NCBI GenBank assembly: GCA_037783545.1
Contig: JBBELK010000525.1
Coordinates: 1,922,001-1,986,000 of the forward strand
Source: Henricia sp. BOLD:AAB3569
Lineage: Eukaryota; Echinodermata; Asteroidea; Spinulosida; Echinasteridae
Direction: 5' to 3'
DNA: 64,000 bases
The position numbers and the translations under genes are program-made. The notes under the pieces are model-generated. The model ran no database searches and was not told the origin of the DNA. It saw only the letters and a program-made list of their open reading frames with translations. Below are positions 44,701 to 56,776 of the stretch, in pieces (the first letter of the stretch is position 1; every line of letters begins with the position of its first letter).

Positions 44701-47700
44701 GTTTTAAAAGTCGTCCTTTATCGATACTAGAATAAACATGCAAATATAATCACGTGTGGTGGCGCGAACTAGTAAAAATTTAGGAGGACTAGTGAAACAT
44801 TTATCTGAAAAATTCAAGATAATTTCGACCCCTGAAGAGGTCTGTGGGACCTTGCAGATTACCTTGTTATAACAGGATTCTTGTATTAACAGGAATGAAA
44901 ACAAGGAGTTGGGACCAAAAACATTCTTTGTTTTTATAAGCAGACTGTTGTTATTAGCAGATATTGTCATATCTAGGTACTGTAAAAACTGAAACGTCAT
45001 GTCAAGTCAACAATATTTTCATAACCCGCTTGAAAATGTCATAAAATGCCAAAGTGTGTAGCCTATCACAAATGTGTTATGTATTGCTAGCTGTCGAATA
45101 TAAAAAAGAAAAAAAGAAAAGAAAATTAATGATAAATATTTGACCTGTGGACCACATGTACTCCCTGGGGTACTTGGCATTATAAATAATCACCATCATT
45201 AGTTTGTGTCTTTCGCATGACAATGTCAAAATTCTGTTTACATTTCAGGGTCAGAAATAGACCCGTCTGCTTCGTCTTTTGTGAAGGTTGACTGGTTTGA
45301 GTGCATTCTTATGCTCAGTGTGCAGACATAGTGTACATGGCCAATATTATAAATATCATACATATGTACAGACAAATTATGAAAATCCATAGAAATGAAT
45401 TTGTGTGATGCATGCGACTGTACAGTACAACTGCCTGTGTATGTTAATGCACAGACCTTTGGTATCTTATTTCACTACCAGTGTTTCAAAATGTCAAGTG
45501 GTGTGAAATCATTTTAACCTTTCTTTGAACATTTTCACCACATGCAGAGAGGAATGTTTATTCGGCCCAAGCTATGCTGCATTGGAAATAACATTTCAAT
45601 GTTTAGGCCTACTGCAAAACTGAAATGTCTGTACATTTTTTGCTACATGTTCCCACAAATCCCACTTTAAGCGGGCCTCCCACTGTGCGATTTTTGCCAC
45701 GAATTTACAACGATTGGGTACGATTTGGTACGATTGTGTATAGAGTCTATATATAGACACTAGACAGTCTCTGGTAATCTCACCAAGTCGTACCTAATCG
45801 TTGGAAATTTGTGGCAAAAATCGCACAGTGTGAGGCCCGCTTAACATGTGCTCTTAAATCCTGTTCACAATCCTGTTCAACTTTGCTAAATGAGGGACCG
45901 ATTTCACAAAGCGCTGAGACGCATCTCATAGGAAGGGTCACTCTTCTTATCTTGGGACGTTGGTATGGGAATTAGGACGCAATGAACTCGTCTTAACTTT
46001 TGTGAAAGCGATCCCAGATCAGACCCAGGTCAGGTCCAGTTATAAAAAAGGTGAGCTGAAGACGATTCTGAGGAAGTATAAATACTCACCGAATTAAGAA
46101 AGAGGCAAATTGGTTTCAGTTCTAATCCATCTTTTTTTTTTGGGGGGGGGGGGGGGAGGGGAGGAGAGGGGGTGGGGGAGGGGGCGGGGTGAGGTGGGGA
46201 GGTGTGGGTTGGTTGAATACAGGAACCATGCATACAAAATAAATACTATTCAAATGAAACATTTGGCAATTTTGGCAAGGGAATTATTTATTATAACATT
46301 GAACTGAAGAATACGGTGCAAGCATTTTCTTTGTACAGCTTGCAAAATTTAACAGTGACTTTTTGTGGTTTTCAAAATGGAATATTTTCCTATCTCCATT
46401 GTGTATACATGGCATGTGTGCAAATTCATGGTCACAATAACAATTCTGAAATCTGTATTGACTTCTGCCATTTCTAGTGTAAATAAGTGGTGGTTAACTT
46501 GTTCTCCAGGTTTCAGAGATAAATCTATTTTGACTAACTCTTGTCTACATCAGTTGGGCAGGACAGTGTTAAGTGACAAGTTCCTTTACAAAAAATCTGA
46601 GGTCAGGGCAAGACCTCCAGTTGACCTCAAAATGCGAAAAATATCAAGATAGGTGTAAATATATTGTGTGCATGTATTTTAGGAAAGGAATTTGCTTCAA
46701 ACTTGCATTGCAACTGTGGGTTTTAAGGGGTACTTCCCATGCTTGCAAAGGACACTTCAATTAGAAAATTAAAATTTCTATTTTCTACACAGGATTGGAA
46801 TGTAGAGTGTACATAATGCCAATTTGTTGGAAATTTGAATCAAAGTGGTCCACATAATAGGGCCCATTGTGTACAAAAATTATGTGTAGGTTTGTGGGCC
46901 TAATTTTCAATTTGAACATGATCAATAAATTCAATATGGCTGGCCCCCAAATTCTTCACTTTCAAGTGGAGTTGCAGTTTAGAAGTCAACATGCTATGCT
47001 ATTTTTGCTACGTGTTACACGCCAGTGCCTGGCTGCTTTATGCCATTCTCTCCTATGGTGAACACAGTATTGATTCTGTGCTTTACACCTGCCGCGTGCA
47101 CTCGGTCACATTACATGGCGACAACATTTCAGTCTGGTCATTTTAAAACTAAGCATGCATGTACACCACACCCTAGTCACGTGAAACATGTGAAAGGCCA
47201 ATTCTTATTTTATTACCTTGCTTCAGTAAGTACTGTGAATATTATGCACCATGTACAGATGTACATTGTACATGTACATGTATGTGGAATGTGGGAACAG
47301 CCAATGGTTTATACAGTATATGAGTCATAACCGGTGCCCATTGGAGTATAAACAGTTCAAAATGAGTTCATGTGCAGCTTGTTACATAGGAAATGAGTTA
47401 CATAAAAGGGGCACTGCAAAAGTAGCTTCAATGACACTGAGTTTAACTTTAAGGGGGCGCCATGAAGGAATTTTAAACAACTTCAAGGGGCACCACAGCA
47501 AAAAGTCAGATTTTTTGAAATGGTGCCCTGCCAAGCCCAAATAATATCACGTTTAGGTTGAATAAAGTCTATGCTGGTATGCAAAAATTGACCATGCACT
47601 GTCATTTCTCCCGATGGTTGAAACTATCATTCACTTACAGGCACAGGCTCATCAGCAATGCGTGCGCGCCAAATTCGTGCCACGAAATACGCAGCTCCAT

Positions 47701-50700
47701 GCCTTTGCTATGGAGCTGTGTATTTCGTGGCACGAATTTGGCGCGTGCACATTGCCGACGAGCTGTGCCTTTTAACCTAAAAATGTAAAATTTCACAAGT
47801 CAACTTTTTGGTAGTTGTAGACATGGTTTAATTGTTGACACATTTTTGTTTTGTTTTATTAGAGCATTTGTAGGCGGTGGTTTCTATGGCAATGAGACAA
47901 CAGCCTCAGGAATGCAGCATTTTATCCAATCTGTCCAGAATGCTAACGATGAGATAGGAAGGACTGAAAATGAGGTAAGAGTTTAGAGGTGGATTCACAC
48001 TGAGACTTTTCACGTGTAATTTTGACACGCGTCACTCTGAGAAAAAACGGCGTGGAGGGAAATTGGAATGAAATAATGAAGTGAAAATCAGAGAATCATG
48101 AAAAATGCTTACCGGTATGTCCAAGTTGATTACGTGGTTTTCATTGCTTTAGTTCACTTTATATACCTCATGCATAAATTCTTGTCATCTGATTTTTTAA
48201 AAGTGGGGTTTTTAAAAACCATTTATTGGAAACTAAAATTTCTTCAGGAAACACGTTGCCTTCAGATTTCACGAAATCTCACGTTTGAGGGTGTTCCTTA
48301 TACTTATTAAGAGTTGTTCTTGCAATAAAACACATTGAATGTGTTATAATTAGTGAATGGTAATTGAAAAAAACAAACACTGACCTCTGACCCCCACTAC
48401 ATGTCCCGCGAAATGTATACGTATTTCAAGCCGTCAATACGATCGTCCGGGTAGTGGGCAAAATGCAGCGACGAACAGGAGTTAGGCTGGCGCCGTAGCC
48501 AGTGGTCAGGTAAACCTATCAGATGAACGCAAGGTACCATACCATTCTCCGCCTCCCGAGACATGTTTGAAATGTAAACACACACACACACCGACTGGCT
48601 GTCAAAAAATGGATCGTCAAGAGAACACAGCAGACGCGTCAAAAAAGAAAAAACAAAAACCTCGCCAATCAGGGTAAGAATATTGTCATGGGACAAACCG
48701 ATAGAAAGGACTTGGATGATTTATACCCAATGGTTATTAAAAAAAACAGGCACATCACACGCAATGGAGGAAGGAAAAATAATTTCTTTCTCCAGGCTGG
48801 AAATAAGACTAATATAATTTCTCCGCCATTTATGGGAGTCAAGATTTTGACTCCCATAAATGGCGGAGCGTGCTGCTTCGAGAAATTACGCAAAATTGAA
48901 GCATTTCTAAGGCACGTTTGTGTGGATCATTATATTCTACTTTTTAAACATCTTTCAGATCGTGCTCATTATACTTCAAACGCTTGTAATAGCCCAAAAA
49001 CGCCCAATAAAGCGCAACCCGAAGGCAACGTGTTCCTTTAAGGAGGAAGTGTAAATGGAAAATTTGTTTCCCACATTCGCACAGCATTTGTAAATATTGG
49101 GCCTGTTTTTCCCAGCCATAAACCACAAACATATTTCCGACATAAACATTGATTCAAACAATGATTAGCTGTTATCCTGGCAGCCAAAGCTGTTTTTGAG
49201 TTAAATTATTTAAAAACCTGTTTTTGGTATTAAATTACCAAAACAGCTGCCAGATGGCAACTTGACATAGGAAAAGGGAGTTTTATAGTTGGGCAAGTGT
49301 TCTTAACCTTGTTTAAATAATTTCCTTTTTGAACATTTTTCATGCATGCATCTAAATCCACATGCAGTCCAGTAGGGTGTGAACTGAATGGTTTCCCAGA
49401 GCAACCTGAATTTTCTGGCAACCCAGTGAACCAAGACATGTTAATATGGGCAGTGTTGATCAACCTCTGTATTATATTGCATGTAACTTGCAACTTCAGG
49501 AAATCAGAAGGGTCTCTGGCCAACCAGCAGTTTTTTCAGTATTTTGCACTATGTCAAGTTAAAGAGAAAATGTTATTTTGAGTGGTGCATTTCTTAATTG
49601 ATGGCTCAACAACCACTTGACGCAGAAAATGTACAGTCACAGGGGTGGTTGACGAGTTAAAACGTCGGCTTTGCCACTGTATTCCACACGTCCATTGTCC
49701 ACCATTCATTTGTACACACCCTGTTTTAAACTTGAACTTGACGGCTGTGGACGGCCTGTCAGTGTAGCAAATCTCCCTCCATGGCGGCCGAAAACTGTTT
49801 CAAAGTATGATCTTTTGATGAGAAGATTCATACAATGAACATGTAGAAATGACTCGCAAGAGTCGGTATTTGTGGTGCTTGACCTGTTCTTAACTTCTGG
49901 CCAATCACATTTTTTTAAATTGGTATTTTTTGCCAAAGTTTAAACATTCGCTCACATTGTGTTGGAACAATACTTTTGTTGGCAATAGAGATATCCTTGA
50001 AATTCATGTACATATGTACCTTTTACATGTACTTAAAACCTGATGCCCAGGTGCAAATCCCCACTCAGTAAAACTCTTTTCCCAAATTAAGAAAACTGTA
50101 CTGTAATTTTTTAAAAATTGACATGCTATTCATTTTGTTTTTCAACAGATTGATGATATAAACACAGGCATCTCAGTTAACCTCGCAGGCGATGTTAATA
50201 AACTTCTTAACATCTTCGAGAATTCGCCGAGTACCAACGAAACCCTAAAACGCATGCTGCTGGAGAAGACCGCTGTACTACAACGAATGTTGCTTTCAGC
50301 CGCTGGAAACATCGACCATATCAATGCAACGTACACTAACAACCTGAATTTCACCACCATCATTGCTGATGTTAAACACTACGAGTTGTTTAGGTAAGTT
50401 TTGCATGTAATCTTTGTTCGCACTTACCGTGACTGAAAACATTAAATATTTGGTAATTCATCCACTAGTTCATCTATTGATTGCTTTCCGGTGACGTCAC
50501 GCCTTCCATCCACCATTTTGGTGGGCATTTTTCATGACCCACGTGGCTCGAGTAATAACCGGCAAACAGAGCAAGAAAAGCGAATTGGTTGCACTTACCT
50601 CCGTTGCTTAACCTTGCTTTATGTTGTGCGCCATGGCTGTTGTATCGATAAAGATAAAAATGTCCTTCTTCAGGCTAAAAATCGCGATCAAGTAGAATCA

Positions 50701-53700
50701 CTTTCGTGTTTTCAAGCTGACTGCATGCTTAACGTATCGCAACGCGCGTGTGTGGCATCTTCGAATGAAAGTACGCTGGTGAGTATTTTTACGCGTGTTC
50801 ATGTGCGTCTATTGGCGCGCGGGTGTACGCGCGTGACTGTTGACCACCACACATTCCCGGATGTTCTACGTCATCGAAAGCAATCAATTGATTGCTTTCC
50901 ATGACATAAACCATCCGGGAATGTTTGGTGGTCAACAACGCGTAAAAAATACTCGCCAGCGTACTTTCATTTCGAAGATGCCGCACACGCGCGTTGCGAT
51001 ACGTTCAAATGATTGAGCATGCACTCAGCTTGTAAAAACAAAAGTGTTTTTACTTGATCACGATTTTTAGCCTGAGGAAATACATTTTTATCTTTATCGA
51101 TACAACAGTCATGGCGCAACAACATAAAGCAAAGTTAAGTAACAGAGGTAAGTGCAAACCAATGCGCTTTTCTTGCTTTTTTGGCCGGTTATAACTCGAT
51201 AATAGTGGATGGAAGGCGTTGGTACGTCACCGGAAAGCAATCAATAGAGATTTATTTTTTAGCCTTGACAATACATGTAGGTTATAAGAATGATGTAAAA
51301 GTGTATTGGTCTAAATTACTGCTATGTCCGAATTACATCGAAATCTGGATTTAGTTAAGACACATACTTTAAAATAGACATCAAACGTTCGAATCTGATA
51401 ATTTTTGACAGAGTTATGTGTGATTTCCCAGGAGAGATGGAATTGACCATGGGACCAAGTTTTATGCAGTGATAATCAGTTTTGTTTCGACAAAAACAAG
51501 TTACCAACCAAAATATCATGTTGTCTGTATCACTTTTGACTGGTACTCTGCCAATTTTTGCTAAGCATGCAAATTTACTAATACCCTTTTCCCACTACAA
51601 ACTGCTTAACCCGGAGATTTGCCGCCCCGGGTTAAGCTTTTCTTACCCCGGGGTTCGTTAACCCCGAGTTCTGTTCCCATTTGTTTCGTTAACCCGGAGT
51701 TTCGGCAAACCCGGGGCGAGCTTGCCCCGGGTTAACGCGGTGCGGTTTCCCACTACACGCGGACTGGAAATGGCGGAGTGCGCGAGCTGGTCCCGCAATT
51801 GTTTTGCACTGGCTTGTCGCCAAGCAACGGGTCCTTTTTCGCTAATTATGATCCCACCATTCGACACATGCGTTCGTTTCGCTGCACTGCCCTTTACAGT
51901 CACTTCGCCCCCAAACCACTTGGGCCACACACCACTCGTGCAAATAACATTTCGTCCAAACATCCATGACCCACGTGGCAAGCAAGACGTGGCAAGCAAG
52001 ATGCATCACGTGTAGGCCTATACCATTAAAATGGGGGTGTATTAAGACGGTATTTTCTCAGCCAGGCCTAATTCTTCTTTGAAAAATTATTTCATCAAAC
52101 GGCATAAAACTAAGTAGCTGCATGTCTGTCAGCCGTGAGCGGGCACGTACGTAGGTTACGTTTGCAGAGTGCCCCTTGGGTAAAGTAGCATTTGGGCGAT
52201 GTATTCCTACCTCCATGATTGGAAAAAGTGGTCCAGCCGAGGGCGAAGTGGTTTGGGGGCAAAGTACTGCTAGTACATCGCTCAAAATGGCGCCAGACAC
52301 GGAAGCAATATCGGTCGCGGTCCTGATGGTAATTTTACAAATATTGCGAAGGAAACGTCAACGCCAACGTTCTCAAAACGGGAAGAAGGCAGATGTTGCT
52401 TGAGGCAATACGCCAGCAGGATTTATAGCGCACTGAACACGCATTTTCGCGCCACGAGTTTAACCTTTGGACACCGTATTGCGCAATGTTTCATGCGTCT
52501 TAACCCCGAGATTGCTTGGGGAACACTTAACCCTGCTTGGTTTCCCACTACAATGCTTACCCCGGAGTTTGGCCGTTAACCCCGAGATTGCCATCCTTAA
52601 CCCTGGTCGCTGGCAGGGTTAACGAGCCCCGGGCTAACGGCCGATTTTTTCGTCTTAACCCGGGCCAGCAAAAGAGTTGTGGGAACGCTCGCGCGATATT
52701 TCGCTGCCCCGGGGTATCTCGGGGTTAAGGATTGCCGTTACCCCCGAGTTAACCCGGAGATTTTGTAGTGGGAAAGGGGTATAAGCAGTACTTTCTACTA
52801 AACAGCATCATGAAATTTGGGCCTAGAGACAAGTTCAAACAAAAAATGCAAGTTAAACTACACAAATTGATTAAAATACACGATTACATCTAGCTACAAA
52901 ATAAGGCACACAACTGCAGTGTTCTGTGCCATGTCTACCTGTACTGTCTAGCCTACGGTAGGTCACCTGGCGTACGATGTCATAGCTATATTTAGAACAT
53001 TCCACGGAACCCAGAACCCTAAATAGGGAAATAGGTAAATTGCATAGGTACAGTCACACATCACGGTGTCCACAGTAAATGCGTCATGTGTACGTACGTC
53101 CATGCGGAATCTAGTACATTTTATGCATGATTAGAAAATACATTGTTTGAAAATGCATTTTGCTTGCTGCAAAAAGAAAGGGAAAATTCTGGTCCAAAAT
53201 GATTAGCTACACATGTTTCTACAAAATGATACCTGCATAATTATGCACTTCTCCAAGGTTCATTTTCATAATGAAAGTTGTAACACCATACAGCATTAAA
53301 CAAGTTTTATGGAAAATGAAAAATGGTTGCCTAAAAAGAGTGGTTGCCAGAAAAAAGTATTATCAGTCAAGTTGACCTAATATATGCTGCACGATATGAG
53401 ACCAAGTGAATTCCCCCTACCACCGCTATACCTCAACACCCCCCACCCCCACCCCCTCCCCTAAAACCTGAAAGGAAATTCCTTGGACGTTTGACACACA
53501 ATACGGAACAATGGAAAGGGGGGGTTGGTGTTCACTCGGTCTAATATCATGCACCAAATGTGACCTAATGTTAGATGAAGCTTTGAACTGATAAAGTGAA
53601 ATTCTACGACAGATATTTCTTGTGCATCCTCCCCATGGAATGAAATATTTGAGCCCAGTGACCAGGGGTAATTATGTGTTCCCTGAGCACCTTGCTTGGT

Positions 53701-53871
53701 GAATTTGTGCACGATATAAGAATCTATCGTTTTAAATCATTGTGAAGTTTTTTTCATTGCTTTATGTTATCTCAGATGGGTTGGACTGATCGCTGTGTTC
53801 TGCTTTGAACTAATTATCTGCCTGATGGTGCTTTTTGGAACGTGTACAAGAAATAGATGTTCTCTTGTCAG
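41632..53871 (+). CDS. TTYH: Tweety homolog (TTYH family) membrane protein, first five coding exons; 3' part not in view
   Basis: Exons 41632-41778, 43449-43630, 47863-47974, 50149-50393 and 53776-53871 join in phase (782 nt, 260 residues). The start AACAATGG fits Kozak. Exon 1 has the family's N-terminal pattern (FFHSWPHI, then FDPDDVKYVQ). Exon 2 gives TM1 (WGAIPILWLTATLLFIIMYG) and a Cys/Arg-rich loop with CQCCKNRRR. TM2 spans exons 2-3 (TWGVTMIALFSA..GGGFYGN). Exons 3-4 form an extracellular helical domain with three N-glycosylation sites (NET, NAT, NFT). Exon 5 is TM3 (VGLIAVFCFELIICLMVLFG). Tweety proteins are five-TM plasma-membrane proteins, once proposed as chloride channels; later structures show no clear pore. 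The remaining TMs, second loop and tail are missing, so the next intron exceeds 10 kb or has an exon I failed to see. Confidence 0.88.
42256..42335. mobile_element. Palindromic MITE, centre-deleted copy
   Basis: Arms TTAAAGGCACAGGCTCGTCA and TGATGAGCCTGTGCCTTTAA are kept, but the AGCTCC centre is lost, leaving ~80 bp. Lies in tweety intron 1. Confidence 0.85.
42611..43200. mobile_element. Large foldback element in tweety intron 1
   Basis: Arms of ~280 bp: CTCGTCATATAGTGGCTGTT at the left, with its diverged inverse ending ATATATGACGAG at the right. The core GACTCTAGTCG and GCTTGATCGAAGTTG pair strongly around an AT-rich centre near 42903. Confidence 0.85.
43449..43630 (+). CDS. TTYH: Tweety exon 2, TM1 and start of TM2
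   Basis: Acceptor TTTTGCAG, donor GTAAGT. Encodes TLIFWGAIPILWLTATLLFI through LTCLTWGVTMIALFS with a split Ala codon. Confidence 0.92.
44431..44831. mobile_element. Candidate TIR element GGGTCGAAATTA
   Basis: GGGTCGAAATTAGCACTAGT at the left; ACTAGTGAAAC and TAATTTCGACCC at the right. Only the ends pair. Confidence 0.5.
45667..45844. mobile_element. Foldback MITE TTAAGCGGGCCTCCCACTG
   Basis: Left TTAAGCGGGCCTCCCACTGT and right ACACTGTG-type AGGCCCGCTTAA pair; GATTTTTGCCACGAATTT pairs with AAATTTGTGGCAAAAATC. Ends form TTAA. Confidence 0.85.
45894..46015. mobile_element. Foldback MITE GGGACCGATTTCACAAAG
   Basis: Left GGGACCGATTTCACAAAG, right CTTTTGTGAAAGCGATCCC; AAGACG/CGTCTTA parts inside also pair. 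Confidence 0.75.
46141..46212 (+). repeat. G-tract, quadruplex-prone
   Basis: A 14-base G run followed by GAGGGG, GAGGGGGTGGGGG and GGGGCGGGG blocks. Many GGG runs with 1-3 base gaps fit the G-quadruplex pattern. It accounts for the Gly-rich and Pro-rich frames here. Confidence 0.9.
47639..47776. mobile_element. Palindromic MITE, tweety intron 2 copy
   Basis: GGCACAGGCTCATCAGCAAT to GACGAGCTGTGCCTTTTAA, with the AAATTCGTGCCACGAAATAC arm and AGCTCC centre. Ends ~90 bp before exon 3. Confidence 0.88.
47863..47974 (+). CDS. TTYH: Tweety exon 3, TM2 end and extracellular start
   Basis: Acceptor TTTTATTAG, donor GTAAGA. Encodes AFVGGGFYGNETTASGMQHF; the GFYGN.ET motif is shared by tweety proteins. 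Confidence 0.92.
48780..49041. mobile_element. MITE with AAGGAACACGTTGCCTTC end and inner hairpin
   Basis: The right end is GAAGGCAACGTGTTCCTTTAA. The hairpin CTCCGCCATTTATGGGAGTC and its inverse lies at 48821-48868. A possible left end GGAAACACGTTGCCTTC is at 48247, which would make the element ~795 bp; I am not sure which is right. Confidence 0.6.
50149..50393 (+). CDS. TTYH: Tweety exon 4, extracellular domain
   Basis: 81 codons from IDDINTGISVNLAGDVNKLL to VKHYELF with a split Arg codon; donor GTAAGT. Predicted glycosylated helical ectodomain. Confidence 0.9.
50473..51248. mobile_element. 776 bp foldback element in tweety intron 4
   Basis: Ends TCTATTGATTGCTTTCCGGT and ACCGGAAAGCAATCAATAGA are inverse. 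Arms of ~370 bp pair throughout with indels, meeting at CAATCAATTGATTG (about 50885). It starts only 80 bp after exon 4. The 50491-50904 frame is a by-product of the arm. Confidence 0.9.
51582..52781. mobile_element. 1.2 kb Harbinger-like non-autonomous element
   Basis: Ends TACCCTTTTCCCACTACAAA and TTTGTAGTGGGAAAGGGGTA are inverse, flanked by TAA on both sides (51579-51581, 52782-52784). TAA fits the TWA target duplication of PIF/Harbinger. Both subterminal regions hold many TTAACCCCGAG/AACCCGGAG repeats in both orientations, and the middle includes GTTTGGGGGC minisatellite units. GC-rich against AT-rich surroundings. No transposase frame. Confidence 0.8.
53437..53462 (+). repeat. C-rich tract (CCCCCAC)n
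   Basis: Short run of CCCCC/ACCCCC, in tweety intron 4, about 315 bp before exon 5. Confidence 0.8.
53776..53871 (+). CDS. TTYH: Tweety exon 5, TM3
   Basis: Acceptor TGTTATCTCAG, donor GTAAAA, phase 2. Encodes WVGLIAVFCFELIICLMVLF, then GTCTRNRCSLV. Confidence 0.9.
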
Positions 53872-53934
53872 GTAAAAAGTTGTCCTTATTTTAATGGCAA
53901 AGATGTACAACTCGGAGGATAATATTGAAATCTA

Positions 53935-54737
53935 CTTAAAGGTACACACCGGCTTCGTTGGGCTATTTTGGGCTCGAAATTGACCCATACAAGATTCTGA
54001 ATGCCCTTCCGAAATAAACTGAACATATCCTGAAAAGAAACCACGGGATTTTGCCGTTTTTGAGCAATTTTCAAAAAACAGAGGTCACGTGACTTTTCGG
54101 AACCAGATTCTGGTTCCGAAAAGTCACAAGGTCTTGCGAGTTAGTTTTGTGTCCAGTCGCATGAAAGTTTCTTACTGCAGAACTGCACCAAATTCAACTC
54201 TGATTTTTCCACAATATTTATAAGTAATTGACAAAAGTATGAAAATTTGAACATAAATGTTTGTTTCTAGAGTCCGGAAAATGGGACTCAGCGAGCGCGT
54301 GCTAGTATGGCAAGCTACGGTGGAGTGTAGTTGCCCCGCGCAGCATGGAAAATATCCCGAGTGCACACACGGCCGGGTTGGTTGGTGTACATGTACGTTC
54401 GTGAAGAAAAAACATGATGCTAACTTCTCCGGAGAAAACGGAAATTCATAATCGGTCGTCCGAGATGCCCAGTGAAATCGTGATCCGAAAATTTGAGATA
54501 TCCCGAGTAGGAAAAGAACGAATTAATCGTTTGTGACAAAGTCGTGAAGCTCGCACGTAGTTGCAACGGCTGGTAAAGCGTATAACCCGTCCTTTGACCG
54601 TGTTTGTTAATTTTGCACTTCTTTAGTAAATTACGGGATATTTTGATGATTTTTTTCACAACGACCATCAAAAAAGTATTGTCAATGCTGCTACATCACT
54701 AAATCATGTAAACAGTAGGCCGGTGTGTCCCTTTAAG
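53935..54737. mobile_element. TIR element CTTAAAGGTACACACCGGC
   Basis: Left CTTAAAGGTACACACCGGC and right GCCGGTGTGTCCCTTTAAG pair. It holds a hairpin GTGACTTTTCGGAACCAGA at 54089-54127. Inserted 64 bp after tweety exon 5. Confidence 0.75.
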
Positions 54738-56776
54738 GGCGTGGCTGCACACCGATGTGCAGTAATTATGTGCAAAGGTCACAGTGTAAAAATCGTCACA
54801 AACTAGTGGTTTTCATTGAGTAGTAACACTGTCCTGGGGATGATTCTGTGACCTGTGATCAGTGAAGCTGACAAGGTTGATATCAGTGTCAACTTGATAG
54901 CTTTGCGAATGCATAGAATAATGAAATTCTACTCTCTAAATGTACAATATAATCTTTTTCACTTACCGGTAACTATACTCTCCAACAAAAGAAACTGTGC
55001 ATGATAAAAATTGCTGTATTTTTTCAGCCATGGCAGATTAACTCGCTGGAATATACTGTTAATGAAAGTCCATGAAATCTTTCAAATGGTTAACCGAACT
55101 TGAAATGTACAAAATGTGTTCTTCGTGTTCTCAGAGGTTGCTGAAAACTGACTTGCCAATATTGAAGTCACAAAGTCAGTATCGAGTGTGTTCCCCCTTG
55201 TGCATTAATCACTGCTGTGCATCTTCGCCTCATGGAGCCAATGACACGCGCATGAAAGAGAATATTGACTTTTGGGTAGTCCTTTTATACGGCTTGCTAA
55301 CGAGACCTGAACTTTATGGAATTCTGTTACATAACAACCTGTAGGACCCCTATTGTGAAATCAACACCCAGGCATGCCTAAGTCCTGCACTATGCCATGA
55401 GCAGGTTTTGAGTGCATAACCTTTTTCTAACAATGTCAGAGAATATTGTCTGTGAATTTGGTGTTTATTTTCCACCTTCTTGAAAAAATACAGCAATTTT
55501 TACCATGCACAGTTTCTTTTGTTGGAGAGTATACATTGAAATCTTGATAAGAAAATTTCAAAAGTTCTGTCGACTCGAAGCAACAACCAATAATGTCAAA
55601 ATTATAACAAACTATGCTTAAAATCTGATTGCAGATCTTGAATCTTAACACTACACAAAATGTAATTACACCACTCGATCAAGCTTATAAAACAAAAACC
55701 ATCTGTTTTACATGTGTAACGGTAATTGCAAGGAACCGACTTTCTGTAACTAGGCTTTAAGACGTGTCAGCATTGGACTTGTTTTTCAAGAGGTTTTACC
55801 GAGACGATGGTAAAATAAAAAATGGCTAAATTTTACTGCTGTCCGCATTTGCACTTTTCGACACGGGAAAATTTTACCGAGACCGTGGGAGAGCATGCGC
55901 AGTGTACCTTCACAGTTTGGCCTTCACTGTCCAGACGTACGCTTCCAGAGCGCTTTTACTGACTCGATGTGTCCGCATAGGACTTATCGTCTTAGGAAAA
56001 GTTACCTGGTCAGCAGTTCCTGGGCAGCAGTTGGCCAGGAAAAGTAACCGCTGGACTCGGGGAAAAGTTACTGAGAGGAAAACGTCCTGGGTTGTCTGCA
56101 TTGGACTTAAAATGGGAAAAGTTGCCATCGTCTTGGTAAGTTTTCCCTCAAAAACAGTTTAGCCAAATGGCTAAAAAAAGGAAGAAAAATATGTGCACAA
56201 AACGAAAGCCGATTCTCTTGATACGGAAGAGCCAAAAACAGAAACAGGGTGTGTTACATGTATTTCCTGAATCGAAATGAAAGTGCATTAAATATTGGCA
56301 AACATTTCTCAAAAAAATTTGATTTTTTTTTCCCCACGTGTTGGAAAAACCTAACAAATTTGTACATGCTACCGTTTATCTGACCTTGAGTTGTTCCGAA
56401 AAAACCTGTGTTTTCTAAACATGTGCATATAAATCCTGGTGTGCGTGTCTATTGTTCATTATGTTTCATTGCACTTGAAAAGTTCACCTGTAGACTGTTT
56501 TTGTTGAGGGTAGCCCACCAGTGTTTTGTGTTGGCTGTGCCTTTGTACTGTAGCAGTATTGCCAATTATCACAACAGACATTGTTAACTCGAGCCTAGCA
56601 TGTGTAAATGTCATTGACAATTGATTTTTATTTACAAGATTGCACCGGACACATGTAACATGTTGTTTTGTTTGTCATGCCTAAAAGCTGAGTACAGGGA
56701 CATGTAAATTTACATGGACATGCACACATGTATGTATGTACGCACGCACTAGAACAATTAATTTACCAATGTACAT
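54738..56776. other. No supported gene
   Basis: Presumed intron of the tweety gene. Frames such as 55902-56162 show no family resemblance. 55980-56115 holds imperfect GGGAAAAGTTACCTGG-type repeats. No TM-like exon in the needed phase was found. Confidence 0.4.

Noticed and set aside
50491-50904. 137-residue frame in tweety intron 4
   Set aside because: Lies wholly in the left arm of the 776 bp foldback; the inverse arm gives a mirrored frame at 50789-50986.
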